Shown here: positions 16,935 through 25,802 of the stretch, piece by piece
Position numbering within the stretch: position 1 is the first letter of the stretch
How the letters are laid out: each line of letters opens with the position of its first letter
NCBI GenBank assembly: GCA_040904825.1
Contig: JBBDSU010000019.1
Coordinates: forward strand, 1-51,741
From: JBBDSU01 sp040904825
Lineage (GTDB): Bacteria; Actinomycetota; Nitriliruptoria; Nitriliruptorales; Nitriliruptoraceae
Reading direction: 5' to 3'
DNA length: 51,741 bases
Translations under genes and position numbers: made by a program
Notes under the pieces: generated by a model
Database searches by the model: none
What the model was told of the DNA's origin: nothing
What the model saw: only the letters and a program-made list of their open reading frames with translations

Positions 16935-17491
16935 GGTGTCGCCTCGTTGCCACCTGCTGCGTCAGCTATTTCGGCTTGATCGGTCTCGATCAGACCTTCG
17001 GGAGGATCGACGACCACCAATCGCAACGCTGAGCTGTCGTCTGCCTCGACGACCTCGACGTACTCGTCAACCGCCGGCAGCATCCAGGTCGAGCCGTCAT
17101 CGCGACGGACCTCGAGCAGGTCATATGCCGCAGCCGACGGCAACTCGATGATCGCGACAACTTCGCCAAGCCCAACGCCCTCATGCTCGACCCTTGCACC
17201 GACGAGTTCGTGGACGAAGTAGGTCTCCCAATCGGCCACATCGATCGGCTCAGCCTGGATCATCTGGCCGCGCAAAGATTCGGCTGCCGTGCGGTCGCTG
17301 ATGCCTTCGAAAATGACGAGCATCCGTGACTGATGAGGCCGGCTCGAGACGACCGTAGTCGCGGTCCCGCCCACGAACATCGAGGTACCGGGGGCGAACC
17401 GATCGGGGACATCGGTCATCAGATGGACGGCAACTTCGCCACGCAACCCATGAGCCTTGACGACCCGGCCAATCGTCACCAGGGAAGTCAA
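16931..17491 (-). CDS. rimM: Ribosome maturation factor RimM
   Basis: A 186-residue 30S maturation factor that binds S19. The N-terminal barrel begins VTIGRVVKAHGLRGEV and contains the YFVHELVGA strand leading to the PRC-barrel with LLEVRRDDGSTWMLPAV. About 25 C-terminal residues after VVDPPEGLIE are acidic and variable. The start is probably TTG 17491, since AGGTGA precedes it at the right distance while the internal GTG at 17479 has no such site. Confidence 0.94.
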   Translation of the reverse strand: MTSLVTIGRVVKAHGLRGEVAVHLMTDVPDRFAPGTSMFVGGTATTVVSSRPHQSRMLVIFEGISDRTAAESLRGQMIQAEPIDVADWETYFVHELVGARVEHEGVGLGEVVAIIELPSAAAYDLLEVRRDDGSTWMLPAVDEYVEVVEADDSSALRLVVVDPPEGLIETDQAEIADAAGGNEATP

Positions 17492-17526
17492 GAGTTCACC
17501 TGTTCGCGATCATCGGCAACGACGGA

Positions 17527-17763
17527 TCAGTCCACGATCTCGACGGAGACGTTCTGGTCGTCGAGGGAGGCTGCGGCACGAACGACTGTGCGCAATGCTT
17601 TGGCTGTTCGGCCTCGCTTGCCGATCACCTTGCCGAGATCGTCGGCATGCACGAAGAGCTCAAGGACAGTCTCACCGTCCTCTTCGGCAACCTCAACCCT
17701 GACATCGTCGGGAAAGTCGACGAGCTGCTTCGCGAGGTATTCCAAGACGTCTGCGGACCTCAT
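17527..17763 (-). CDS. khpA: KH-domain RNA-binding protein KhpA
   Basis: A single 78-residue KH domain with the RNA-binding loop in GKVIGKRGRTAKALRT (GxxG = GKRG). KhpA proteins bind RNA together with KhpB/Jag and affect cell division and mRNA fate in Gram-positive bacteria. Its position between rpsP and rimM is conserved. The start ATG overlaps the rpsP TGA (ATGA). Confidence 0.94.
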   Translation of the reverse strand: MRSADVLEYLAKQLVDFPDDVRVEVAEEDGETVLELFVHADDLGKVIGKRGRTAKALRTVVRAAASLDDQNVSVEIVD

Positions 17764-18242
17764 GCCTTCTCCTCAGCTGCCTCAGTCGCGTCGTCCCCGG
17801 TGCCGTCNNNNNNNNNNNNNNNNNNNNNNNNNNNNNNNNNNNNNNNNNNNNNNNNNNNNNNNNNNNNNNNNNNNNNNNNNNNNNNNNNNNNNNNNNNNNN
17901 NNNNNNNGCCGCTTCAGCAGCCTTGGCGCGCGCCTTCTTCGACAACTTCGGGCTCCGGTCGGACCGATCGCGCACCGGAGCGTCTGCGGGCTTGAATTCT
18001 TCCCACGCACCGCTGATCCGTAGGAGCTTCTCAACAGCTGAGGTCGGCTGGGCACCGTGCCGGAGCCAGTGCAGCGCACGCTCGTTGTCGATGCGGATCG
18101 CCGAGGGCTCCTCCATCGGGTGGTATTCACCGATGATCTCAAGGAAGCGGCCGTTGCGCGGTGACCGCGAGTCAGCCGCGACAACGCGGTAGTGCGGGCG
18201 CTTGACGGTGCCTTCGCGACGAAGGCGCAACTTGACTGCCAT
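17760..18242 (-). CDS. rpsP: Small ribosomal subunit protein S16 with acidic C-terminal extension
   Basis: The S16 domain (MAVKLRLRREGTVKRPHYRVV, DSRSPRNGRFLEIIGEYHP, ERALHWLRHGAQPT) occupies the first 90 or so residues. A charged linker (PKLSKKARAKAAEA) then enters a 100-N gap, and the last visible residues, DGTGDDATEAAEEKA, end at TGA 17760-17762. The two sides happen to be in frame across the 100 N (161 codons including stop), but the gap flanks share no overlap, so the tail length is unknown. Long Ala/Glu-rich S16 tails are common in Actinomycetota. ATG 18242 is preceded by AAGGA. Confidence 0.94.
   Translation of the reverse strand: MAVKLRLRREGTVKRPHYRVVAADSRSPRNGRFLEIIGEYHPMEEPSAIRIDNERALHWLRHGAQPTSAVEKLLRISGAWEEFKPADAPVRDRSDRSPKLSKKARAKAAEAXXXXXXXXXXXXXXXXXXXXXXXXXXXXXXXXXXDGTGDDATEAAEEKA
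17808..17907. other. Assembly gap (100 N) inside the rpsP tail
   Basis: Exactly 100 N in the low-complexity S16 tail. Unlike the two gaps at 20868 and 47205, the flanks are not duplicated, so real sequence is missing. Confidence 0.97.
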
Positions 18243-18249
18243 GTTCGAT

Positions 18250-18279
18250 TCCTTCGAAAGGCGCCGGATCGTCCGGCGC
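18250..18279 (-). promoter_or_regulatory. rpsP leader hairpins, the second holding the Shine-Dalgarno sequence
   Basis: In the minus-strand RNA a perfect 8-bp stem GCGCCGGA/TCCGGCGC with a three-base loop (18261-18279) is followed by CCTT-TCG-AAGG (18251-18261). The AAGG arm is part of the AAGGA ribosome-binding site (18250-18254), seven bases from the rpsP ATG. The two share one base. Translational control of the rpsP operon or an attenuator is possible. Confidence 0.4.
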
Positions 18280-18439
18280 AGATGGGGCCGGTCGGTGCCG
18301 GCACGTTCCACCTCGTACCCGACGGGCCGTCACGCGACTGGTAGGCGCACGGGAACCGGGGCGGAAGGTGGGAGTGGCACAACGTCGAGGGACACGGTGG
18401 TCCGGCGACGTCGTGCCGGCAAGGCTACCGCACGAGTTG

Positions 18440-19879
18440 TCAGCGCCGCTTGCCGCCTCGCGGTGGCGGTGCCGACTTGAGTCCCGGAAATCCGCCGAGA
18501 CCTTGGGCTGCACCTGTCGACTGCATCTGGCGCAGCGCTGCGGTCTGAGCTGCCCGACCTTTCGCACCCGTGGGTTTGCTGCCTGTCTGTCCAGCCATCT
18601 TGGCCGCGGATTTCATCACCTTCTGGAGTTGCTCAAATTGTTTGACCAGCCGATTGACCTCGGTGACCGATCGGCCTGATCCTGCCGCGATCCGCCGTCG
18701 CCGCCGGCCGTTGAGGACCTTGGGTCGCTGGCGTTCCTCCGGAGTCATCGACCGAATGATGGCTTCGACGTGAGCGAGCTGCTTGTCATCGATGTCCGCA
18801 CCGGCGAGCTGCTTGTCCATTCCCGGAATCATGCCGAGCAGTCCCTGAATCGGCCCCATGCGCTTGAGCATCTGCATCTGCTGGAGGAAGTCCTCCAACG
18901 AAAACTCGCCTTTGAGCATGGCCTGTTCGGTCGCGGCGGCTTCCTGCTCGGAATAGGTGGCCTCTGCCTTTTCGATCAAGGTCAGGACATCGCCCATCCC
19001 CAGGATGCGTGATGCCATGCGGTCGGGATGGAACACTTCAAAATCGGTGAGCTTCTCGCCGATCGAGGCGAACAAGATCGGGGCACCGGTGACTTCCCGG
19101 ACCGACAGCGCTGCGCCACCACGGGCGTCACCATCGAGTTTCGACAGGATCACCCCGTCGAAACCGACCTGGTCGTTGAAGGCGCGAGCAACGTTGACGG
19201 CTTCCTGGCCGATCATCGCGTCGATGACAAAAAGCGTCTGACTCGCAGCGGTGACCTCACGGATCGCTCGCGCCTGGTCGAGTAGTTCCTCATCGACGTG
19301 GAGGCGGCCTGCGGTGTCAACGATCACGACATCGCAACCGGTTTCGGCAGCCTTGACCAGAGCGTCACGCGCAACAGGCACCGGATCTCCGGAGGTGACG
19401 GGGGCATACACGTGCACCCCGGCTCGCTCTGCGTTGATCTTCAGTTGCTCGACGGCTGCCGGGCGTTGCAGGTCGCAGGCAACCAACATTGGCCGCCGCC
19501 CTTTGGCTTTGAGCATCGTCGCGAGCTTTCCAGCCGCGGTGGTCTTGCCCGAACCCTGCAGTCCGGCAAGCATGATCACGGCAGGCTTGCCGTCGAGCTT
19601 GAGTGGGACCGACTCGCCGCCAAGGGCGCGCTCAAGCTCTGCGGCAACAATCTTGACAACCTGTTGGGACGGGTTGAGCGCTTTGGCGACCTCTTCGCCA
19701 ACCAGCTGCTCACGCAACCGGTCAACCATCCCCTTTACGACCTTGAAGTTGACATCGGCGTCAAGCAGCGCCAGCCGGATCTCGCGCAGGGTCGCATCGA
19801 CGGTCTTTTCGTCAAGGCGGCCACGGCCCTTGACGCGATCAAGGGCGCCATCCAGCTTCGTGCGAAGGGTGTCGAACAC
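18440..19879 (-). CDS. ffh: Signal recognition particle GTPase Ffh
   Basis: The 479-residue SRP54 protein recognises signal peptides and hydrophobic nascent chains together with 4.5S/SRP RNA. Domains are N (1-90), G with GLQGSGKTT (P-loop, about 105-113), DTAGR and SKLDG, and the methionine-rich M domain (from about 310: QQMQMLKRMGPIQGLLGMIPGM; GSGRSVTEVNRLVKQFEQL). The start is GTG 19879 with GAGGA upstream. It follows ftsY by 12 bp, so the SRP and its receptor are co-transcribed. A 197-bp interval to rpsP holds the rpsP leader. Confidence 0.97.
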   Translation of the reverse strand: MFDTLRTKLDGALDRVKGRGRLDEKTVDATLREIRLALLDADVNFKVVKGMVDRLREQLVGEEVAKALNPSQQVVKIVAAELERALGGESVPLKLDGKPAVIMLAGLQGSGKTTAAGKLATMLKAKGRRPMLVACDLQRPAAVEQLKINAERAGVHVYAPVTSGDPVPVARDALVKAAETGCDVVIVDTAGRLHVDEELLDQARAIREVTAASQTLFVIDAMIGQEAVNVARAFNDQVGFDGVILSKLDGDARGGAALSVREVTGAPILFASIGEKLTDFEVFHPDRMASRILGMGDVLTLIEKAEATYSEQEAAATEQAMLKGEFSLEDFLQQMQMLKRMGPIQGLLGMIPGMDKQLAGADIDDKQLAHVEAIIRSMTPEERQRPKVLNGRRRRRIAAGSGRSVTEVNRLVKQFEQLQKVMKSAAKMAGQTGSKPTGAKGRAAQTAALRQMQSTGAAQGLGGFPGLKSAPPPRGGKRR

Positions 19880-19891
19880 GGCGTGAAGTCC

Positions 19892-21138
19892 TCAGTCGTC
19901 GATGTCGAGCAGGCCAGCGACGAACGCCGCCGGGTCGAACGGGGCGAGGTCATCGATGTCTTCGCCGAGGCCGACGAGTTTGACCGGGATGCCCAGTTCG
20001 CGCTGGACAGCGACGACGATGCCGCCTTTGGACGATCCGTCGAGCTTGGTCAGTGCGATCCCGGTGACGTTCACCGCCTCGAGGAAGGCCCTCGCCTGGG
20101 CAATGCCGTTCTGCCCAGTGGTCGCATCGAGTACCAGCAAGGTCTCGTGAATCGACCCCGCCTGCTTTGCCACCACACGACTGACCTTGCCCAGTTCATC
20201 CATCAGCTCACGCTTGTTGTGCAGTCGCCCAGCAGTGTCGATGATGAGGAGGTCAGCGTCCGCAGCGACCGCCGCTTCGTAGGCCTCGAAGGCGACACTG
20301 GCAGGATCGGCACCTTCGTCTTTTGTCACCACGGCGCTGCCGGTGCGTTGTCCCCAGATCTCGAGTTGCTGGGCAGCGGCGGCACGAAACGTGTCCGCAG
20401 CACCAAGCATCACCGATCTGCCCTCGCGCGATTCGATGGCCGCAAGCTTGCCGATGGTGGTGGTCTTTCCGGTGCCATTGACCCCGGTCACCAGCCACAC
20501 GGTGAGCCCATCAGCATTGCGCCCCAGCGTCCGATCGCCTTCGTCGAGCAGCTGTGTGAGGCGCTCGGCAAGCAGGTGCTGCACTGCCGCGGCGTCCGTA
20601 GCGCCATCAGCCTTGGCTGCCTGGCGCACCTCAGCGACCAATTCAGTCGCGGCGGCAACTCCGACGTCGGCAGTAATCAGAGCCTCCTCGAGCCCGTCCC
20701 AAGCATCATCGGACACGCCAGCATCAAACAGATCTGCCAACGACGACGCCAGCAGATTGCGGGTCCGGACCAGGCGGCTCCGCATGCGGCTCGTCGGATC
20801 GGTGGTTACCGGATCGTCGCCTGCGCCATCGTCGCCTGGCACCTCAGGCACCGGCGCACCCTCGACGNNNNNNNNNNNNNNNNNNNNNNNNNNNNNNNNN
20901 NNNNNNNNNNNNNNNNNNNNNNNNNNNNNNNNNNNNNNNNNNNNNNNNNNNNNNNNNNNNNNNNNNNATCGTCGCCTGCGCCATCGTCGCCTGGCACCTC
21001 AGGCACCGGCGCACCCTCGACGTCCACCGAATCCGTCGGCGATGGCCGGCGTGACATCTGCGCACGCACGACGAGCAGTGTGGTCAACGCGATGGCGAGT
21101 ACGGCCATCACGATGATGAGCAACTGGAGATCGGACAT
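19892..21138 (-). CDS. ftsY: SRP receptor FtsY (split in the assembly by a false gap)
   Basis: The N-terminus at 21138 (ATG after GGAG, overlapping the smc stop as TGATG) encodes a TM segment (LQLLIIVMAVLAIALTTLLV) and a Pro/Asp linker, then runs into 100 N. The NG GTPase domain follows in another frame: VTGVNGTGKTTTIGKLAA, IIDTAGRLHNK, LTKLDGSSKGG. The 55 bases before the gap (20813-20867) are identical to the 55 after it (20968-21022). Removing the N run plus one copy (155 bp) puts both halves in one frame of 363 residues. FtsY here is membrane-anchored by its own N-terminal helix, as in several actinobacteria. Confidence 0.94.
20868..20967. other. Artefactual assembly gap in ftsY between identical 55-bp contig ends
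   Basis: Exactly 100 N flanked by the same 55-bp sequence. The 55-bp length suggests a k-mer overlap between two contig ends that the scaffolder did not merge. No sequence need be missing. Confidence 0.95.
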
Positions 21139-24100
21139 CAAGGCTCCACTTCGATGAGGCGGGGTGGCGCTCCCGGCGCATCGATATCTGCGTCGTCGCC
21201 ATCGACGTCCGCACCGCCGGACTGACCTCCGCGACCTTCGATGACGGCGCGGGCTGTCGGACCATCGAGCCGCTCGGCGACGACCTTGGTCACCGCATCC
21301 GGCCCCATCGTCACACCGTAGAGAACATCGGCGATCTCCATCGTGCGCTTCTGGTGGGTCACCATGATGATCTGCGAGTGGCCCTTGAAGCTTCTCACGA
21401 CGCGCAGGAGTCGCTGCAGGTTGACGTCGTCCAACGCGGCATCAACCTCGTCGAGGACGTAGAACGGGCTTGGTCGGGCACGGAAAATCGCGAACACAAA
21501 CGCCAGCACGGTCAACGACCGCTCGCCGCCTGACAGCAACGACAGGCGCGTCACGCGCTTGCCGGGAGGGCGCGCCTCGACATCGATGCCAGCGGTCAGC
21601 AGGTCGTCGTCACCGGTAAGCACCAAGCGGCCATGACCACCGGGGAACACCGTCGAGAAGGTCAACTCGAACTCTGTCGCTATGTCGTCAAACGCCGCTT
21701 TGAAGACCTCTCGGATGCGTTGATCGACAGCTGTCACCACTTCTTCGAGATCACGTCGCGAGCGACGAAGATCGTCCAGTTGGTCCGACAAAAACGCGTG
21801 TCGCTCTTCGAGCGCCTTGAACTCTTCGAGCGCCAGCGGGTTGACGCGCCCGAGCATGCCGATCTTGCGGACGAGGACGTCCTCTTGTTCTGCGAGCTGA
21901 TCCCGCTGGTAGGCCGCAGCCTCCGGGTGCTCGGCACGCACGTCATCGGGAGTCATCGACAACTCGGAGCGCAAGCGGGCCTCAAGTGCTTCACGCCGGC
22001 TATCAAGCTCGGCACGGCGCAGCTGTGCCTCGTGACGCCGCTCACGCCACCCTTCCCGACTGGCGCTGAGAGTCTGTTCGTGATCACGCGCGGTCGCAAG
22101 CCGTTGACGCTGCTCGACCAGGTCCACCTGGGATGACTCGCGCTCGACGCGCGCGACTTCGATCGCGCGATCAACGGCTTCCAACGTCTCGCGAGCGACC
22201 AGCGCCAATTCGCCGCACCGTTCCACGCCGACACGGCGCAACTGGCGGCGCCGCGCCGCCTCGGCGAGTGCGGCTTCCACCTCGTCGGCTTCCTGACGCA
22301 GCGCCACAGCCTGGGTCTCAAGGTGACGAACCTGCTCGGTGGTCCGCTCGAGATGCACTCTGGCATCCAGCTCACGCTCGCGAGCACGCTCGACTGCATC
22401 GTCGAGTTCGATCGCAACTTCGTCAGGGCCATCGTCAGGCTCGTCGGCAGCATCGACGTCAGGGCCCCGGCCATGCAGTTCCGACAAAGCGCTGTGATCG
22501 CGTTCAAGAACCTGTTCGAGCTCCACCCGCTGCGCGCTCACGACATCGCGCTGTGTGGTCAGCGAGTTGAGCTCTTTGTGCAGCCGGGCGAGTCGTTCTG
22601 CGGCGCCAGTGATCCGGGCGTCTGACTCGTTGATCTGGTCAGTCGCCTCTTCGAAACGTTGGCGGGCCGTGGTCAGCGCACCGTCAATGTCATCGTGCTC
22701 AGCCTGCAAGGACTCAAGCGTCGCGCCAAGCTCGTCGGCCCGCTGCTCGGCTCGTTCGGCAGCGCTAGCGGTCATGACCGCTGAACGTTCGGGCGATCCT
22801 CCGGCCCGGTAGCCGAGCGGGCCAGCGACATCACCGTCGGCGGTGACGAACGTCAGATTTGGATTACGCCCGTGCAGAAGCACAGCCGTGTCCCAATCGG
22901 CAACGAGATAGGCATCAGACAGCCAGCGGCGCAGCGTGGCCAGGACTTTGTCGGCATGCTGCGAGTCGGCCTGGGCACGAACATGGTCAACCAAGGGCGT
23001 GGCCCCAGCGACGGCCAGTTCTCCTCGCGATTCTTCATCGAGCTCGGTGGGCTCGTGGACCCGCGTTGACGCCGCCAGCACGACCGCACGGCCTGCGGCG
23101 ACGTCACGCAGCCAGGCGACAGCACGCCGGGCGCGGTCAGTCGACGACACCACGACGGCTTCACCGATGTGACCAAGGGCCGCAGCAACAGCAGCCGACG
23201 CCTTGGGTGCGACACTCACGTGGTCAGCGACCCGGCCCAGGACGCCTTCGAGATCAGACGTCAGCAGTGCTGCAGTGCCGGCATCTGATTCCTCCAGCGC
23301 CGCACGCAACGCCTCGGCCCGGGCAGTCTGCGACGCCCGCTCCCCCTCAACAGCACGGATCTGATCACGCATTGCATCCCGGCGTGCCGTCAACTTGTCG
23401 ACATCTGCCTCAGCGGCTTCGAGTTCCGCGGTCAAATCAACTTCGCGGGTATCCAAACCCTGGATTTCTTCTTCAACCGTGCCGGCTTCTCGCTCGACTT
23501 CACCAATGCGAGTTTCGAGGCTGAGCAGCGACGACGACACCCGGCCGAGTTCAGACTCTGCCGTCGCAATCGCTCCGCGCAGCGCGCTGACCTCACCTTC
23601 CCAACGCAGCACTCGTTCGCGCTGTTCGGCCCGACGACGGCGCTCAAGCTGACGCTTTTGTTCGTGGTCGCGTCGCGCCGACTCGGCATCCCGTCGGCCT
23701 TCCATAGCGGTGTCGAGCGCGACACGGTCACGTTCGCGCTCCTCGGCACGCGCGTCACGTTCGGCTTCGACGCGTTCAGCCTGACTCCGCAGTTCACCAG
23801 GTGGCCTGCCGGCAAGAGGTTCCTCAACCGCCTCGACCAAGTGCCGACGCCTGGCCTCCACCAGATCAGCGGTGCCCCGGATCCGCTCTGACAACGAGGT
23901 CAGTCGATGCAGCACAGCCTGGGCATCATCAGCACGTTGGCCAGCCCGATCCAGTGCCTGCTCAAGAGCTGCAACTTCAGCGCGTGCAGCCTCGATCTGT
24001 TCGTCAGCTTCCGCCAGCCTGGTCCCGACGTCGTCACCGCTGCGACGCGCTTCTTCGAGGCGGCTGGTCACCTCGTGGAGATCGATCGCCGCCAGCGACA

Positions 24101-24812
24101 CCCTGGCATGGCGCAACTCCGCTTGCAGGGCAGCATGACGGTCCGCCGCTTCAGCCTGGCGTTCGAGCGGCCGCAACTGGCGTCGCAGCTCTCGCAAGAC
24201 GGTGCGGAGCTTGTCGATGTGGGCATCAACTTGCTCAAGCTTGCGCAGCGCACGTTCCCGCCGGCGCCGATGCTTGAGAATGCCCGCGGCTTCTTCGATG
24301 TAGCGACGGCGCTCCTCGGGACGAGCGTTGAGAATCTCGTCGAGTTGACCCTGGCCGACGATGGTGTGCAGTTCCCGACCCAGGCCCGTATCACTGAGCA
24401 GTTCCTGCACATCGAGCGCGCGCACATCCGCGCCGTTGATCTCGTAGGCAGTCTCGCCATCATGCTGGATGACTCTGGCGATGCGAATCTCGGCGAACTC
24501 ACCCGCGCTGGCTGCCGTGCCTACTCCTCCATCGAGACGGCCATCCGTGTTGTCGATGACGATCTCTACCCGCGCCTGCCCAGCACGGGCTCTTGTCGGT
24601 GATCCCGCGAAGATGACATCGGACATCGAACCGCCGCGCACCTTCTTGGCCGAATGGGTGCCGAGCACCCAGGCCAATGCGTCCACAACGTTCGACTTTC
24701 CGGAACCGTTGGGACCCACGATGACCGTGATGCCGGGCTCGACTTCGAGCACAGTGCGGTCAGCAAACGACTTGAAGCCGCGCAGCGACAACGACTTCAG
24801 GAACACACGCAC
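21138..24812 (-). CDS. smc: Chromosome segregation protein SMC
   Basis: A 1224-residue SMC ATPase. The N-terminal head has FKSFADRTVLEVEPGITVIV and the P-loop GPNGSGKSN (about 34-42). Two long coiled coils flank a hinge around residues 500-660 (LEGVLGRVADHVSV..., NLTFVTADGDVAGPLGYRAGG). The C-terminal head carries the signature LSLLSGGERSL and Walker B FYVLDEVDAALDD. SMC with ScpAB compacts and segregates the chromosome. The start is GTG 24812; a GTG two codons later is an alternative. The stop overlaps ftsY by one base, the conserved smc-ftsY pairing. Confidence 0.97.
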   Translation of the reverse strand: MRVFLKSLSLRGFKSFADRTVLEVEPGITVIVGPNGSGKSNVVDALAWVLGTHSAKKVRGGSMSDVIFAGSPTRARAGQARVEIVIDNTDGRLDGGVGTAASAGEFAEIRIARVIQHDGETAYEINGADVRALDVQELLSDTGLGRELHTIVGQGQLDEILNARPEERRRYIEEAAGILKHRRRRERALRKLEQVDAHIDKLRTVLRELRRQLRPLERQAEAADRHAALQAELRHARVSLAAIDLHEVTSRLEEARRSGDDVGTRLAEADEQIEAARAEVAALEQALDRAGQRADDAQAVLHRLTSLSERIRGTADLVEARRRHLVEAVEEPLAGRPPGELRSQAERVEAERDARAEERERDRVALDTAMEGRRDAESARRDHEQKRQLERRRRAEQRERVLRWEGEVSALRGAIATAESELGRVSSSLLSLETRIGEVEREAGTVEEEIQGLDTREVDLTAELEAAEADVDKLTARRDAMRDQIRAVEGERASQTARAEALRAALEESDAGTAALLTSDLEGVLGRVADHVSVAPKASAAVAAALGHIGEAVVVSSTDRARRAVAWLRDVAAGRAVVLAASTRVHEPTELDEESRGELAVAGATPLVDHVRAQADSQHADKVLATLRRWLSDAYLVADWDTAVLLHGRNPNLTFVTADGDVAGPLGYRAGGSPERSAVMTASAAERAEQRADELGATLESLQAEHDDIDGALTTARQRFEEATDQINESDARITGAAERLARLHKELNSLTTQRDVVSAQRVELEQVLERDHSALSELHGRGPDVDAADEPDDGPDEVAIELDDAVERARERELDARVHLERTTEQVRHLETQAVALRQEADEVEAALAEAARRRQLRRVGVERCGELALVARETLEAVDRAIEVARVERESSQVDLVEQRQRLATARDHEQTLSASREGWRERRHEAQLRRAELDSRREALEARLRSELSMTPDDVRAEHPEAAAYQRDQLAEQEDVLVRKIGMLGRVNPLALEEFKALEERHAFLSDQLDDLRRSRRDLEEVVTAVDQRIREVFKAAFDDIATEFELTFSTVFPGGHGRLVLTGDDDLLTAGIDVEARPPGKRVTRLSLLSGGERSLTVLAFVFAIFRARPSPFYVLDEVDAALDDVNLQRLLRVVRSFKGHSQIIMVTHQKRTMEIADVLYGVTMGPDAVTKVVAERLDGPTARAVIEGRGGQSGGADVDGDDADIDAPGAPPRLIEVEP

Positions 24813-24911
24813 TCCACGTGACGACGTTCAGGCGACGAACCTCAACAGTACGGCAGATCGCGCTCCCGCTCACACACTGATCCGGGCACGATCTCCACGG
24901 CTCCGCCAGCT

Positions 24912-25754
24912 TCAGATCATGCACTGTTCACAATGGTAGGTGTACACACCTTTGCGCAGGCGCGTCCGAACCACCGGCTTGCGACACCGAGGACACGGCA
25001 GGCCTTCACGCCCGTGCACCTTGAGGTGCTCGGCCGCTTCACCGTCATCGTCGGTGGGACTCTCCGGCTCGCTGTCATCCAGCGACGTGCCGGACGCTTT
25101 CATGGCGCCGACGATGACTTCCTGCATCGCGCGATACAGGCGCCGTACTTCCTGTGTCGACAAGCCGGCGGACGGGCGGTCATGACGAAGTCCGGCTTCC
25201 CACAGAATCTCGTCGCTGTACACCGGGCCGATGCCGAGGATGCGCTGAGGATTGGTCAGCACAGTGCGCAGTGGCGCAGACGCTTCGGCTAAGAAGCGCG
25301 CGAACTCCATCCACGGGGGATTGTCAGCCAGCGGATCAAACGCATCCGGTGCAATCCCGGCTGCTTCAAGCGCCTCGCTCGTCGGCGCCACCCCGGTGTG
25401 CACCGATTCTTCATCGGAAGATGACAGGTGCAGCGCCCCACCGATGGTGAACGACACGACGAGACGTGCAAGCTCCCCCGGTTCTTCGGTGGATGTCTCA
25501 CGATGGATCCAACCCTGTTCCCCAGGGTCGACGATCCACGTCTGATCGGCGTCAAGATCAATCAGCAGCACACGCCCGCGCCGGCGTACCGCCTCGATCT
25601 TTCGCCCTTCGAGTGCCTTGACGAAATCTGGCCGGGTGCGGTGGACCGGCCGGACAACCGACGGAGACTGGACGATCACATCTTTGACGCGCTTGCCGAC
25701 GACCTCTTTTTCGAGGTCCTTGCGCAGCACCTCTACCTCTGGCAACTCGAGCAC
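24912..25754 (-). CDS. mutM: Fpg/MutM-family protein with altered catalytic residues
   Basis: A 280-residue member of the formamidopyrimidine-DNA glycosylase family, with the N-terminal Fpg domain, H2TH region (ILGIGPVYSDEILWEAGLR, about 171-190) and C-terminal zinc finger C254-P-R-C257...C275-E-Q-C278. The N-terminus reads M-L-E-L-P-E-V-E instead of M-P-E-L-P-E-V-E, so the nucleophilic proline is absent; the Lys of RRxGKYLL is Arg61; the HLGMTG loop is VDPGEQGW; GIGN is GIGP. The GTG start is fixed by GAGGAG upstream and an in-frame TGA seven codons before. I recall a group of actinobacterial homologues beginning MLELPEVE, so this is probably a subfamily rather than decay. It occupies the mutM position between rnc and smc. 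Confidence 0.85.
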   Translation of the reverse strand: MLELPEVEVLRKDLEKEVVGKRVKDVIVQSPSVVRPVHRTRPDFVKALEGRKIEAVRRRGRVLLIDLDADQTWIVDPGEQGWIHRETSTEEPGELARLVVSFTIGGALHLSSSDEESVHTGVAPTSEALEAAGIAPDAFDPLADNPPWMEFARFLAEASAPLRTVLTNPQRILGIGPVYSDEILWEAGLRHDRPSAGLSTQEVRRLYRAMQEVIVGAMKASGTSLDDSEPESPTDDDGEAAEHLKVHGREGLPCPRCRKPVVRTRLRKGVYTYHCEQCMI

Positions 25755-25802
25755 CGCGCGCTCCTCACCGAATCAACGACTGCGTGGCAATACCCAGGGA
25801 CG

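Noticed and set aside
19298..21157. A very long plus-strand open frame opposite ffh and ftsY
   Set aside because: It runs antisense to two well-recognised genes and crosses the 100-N gap. Long antisense frames are expected in GC-rich coding DNA, and it resembles no protein family.
25754..25802. Alternative MutM start giving an N-terminal proline
   Set aside because: An in-frame TGA lies seven codons upstream with no other start. The internal TTG-CCA at codon 4 would give M-P-E-V-E but removes three conserved residues and lacks a ribosome-binding site.
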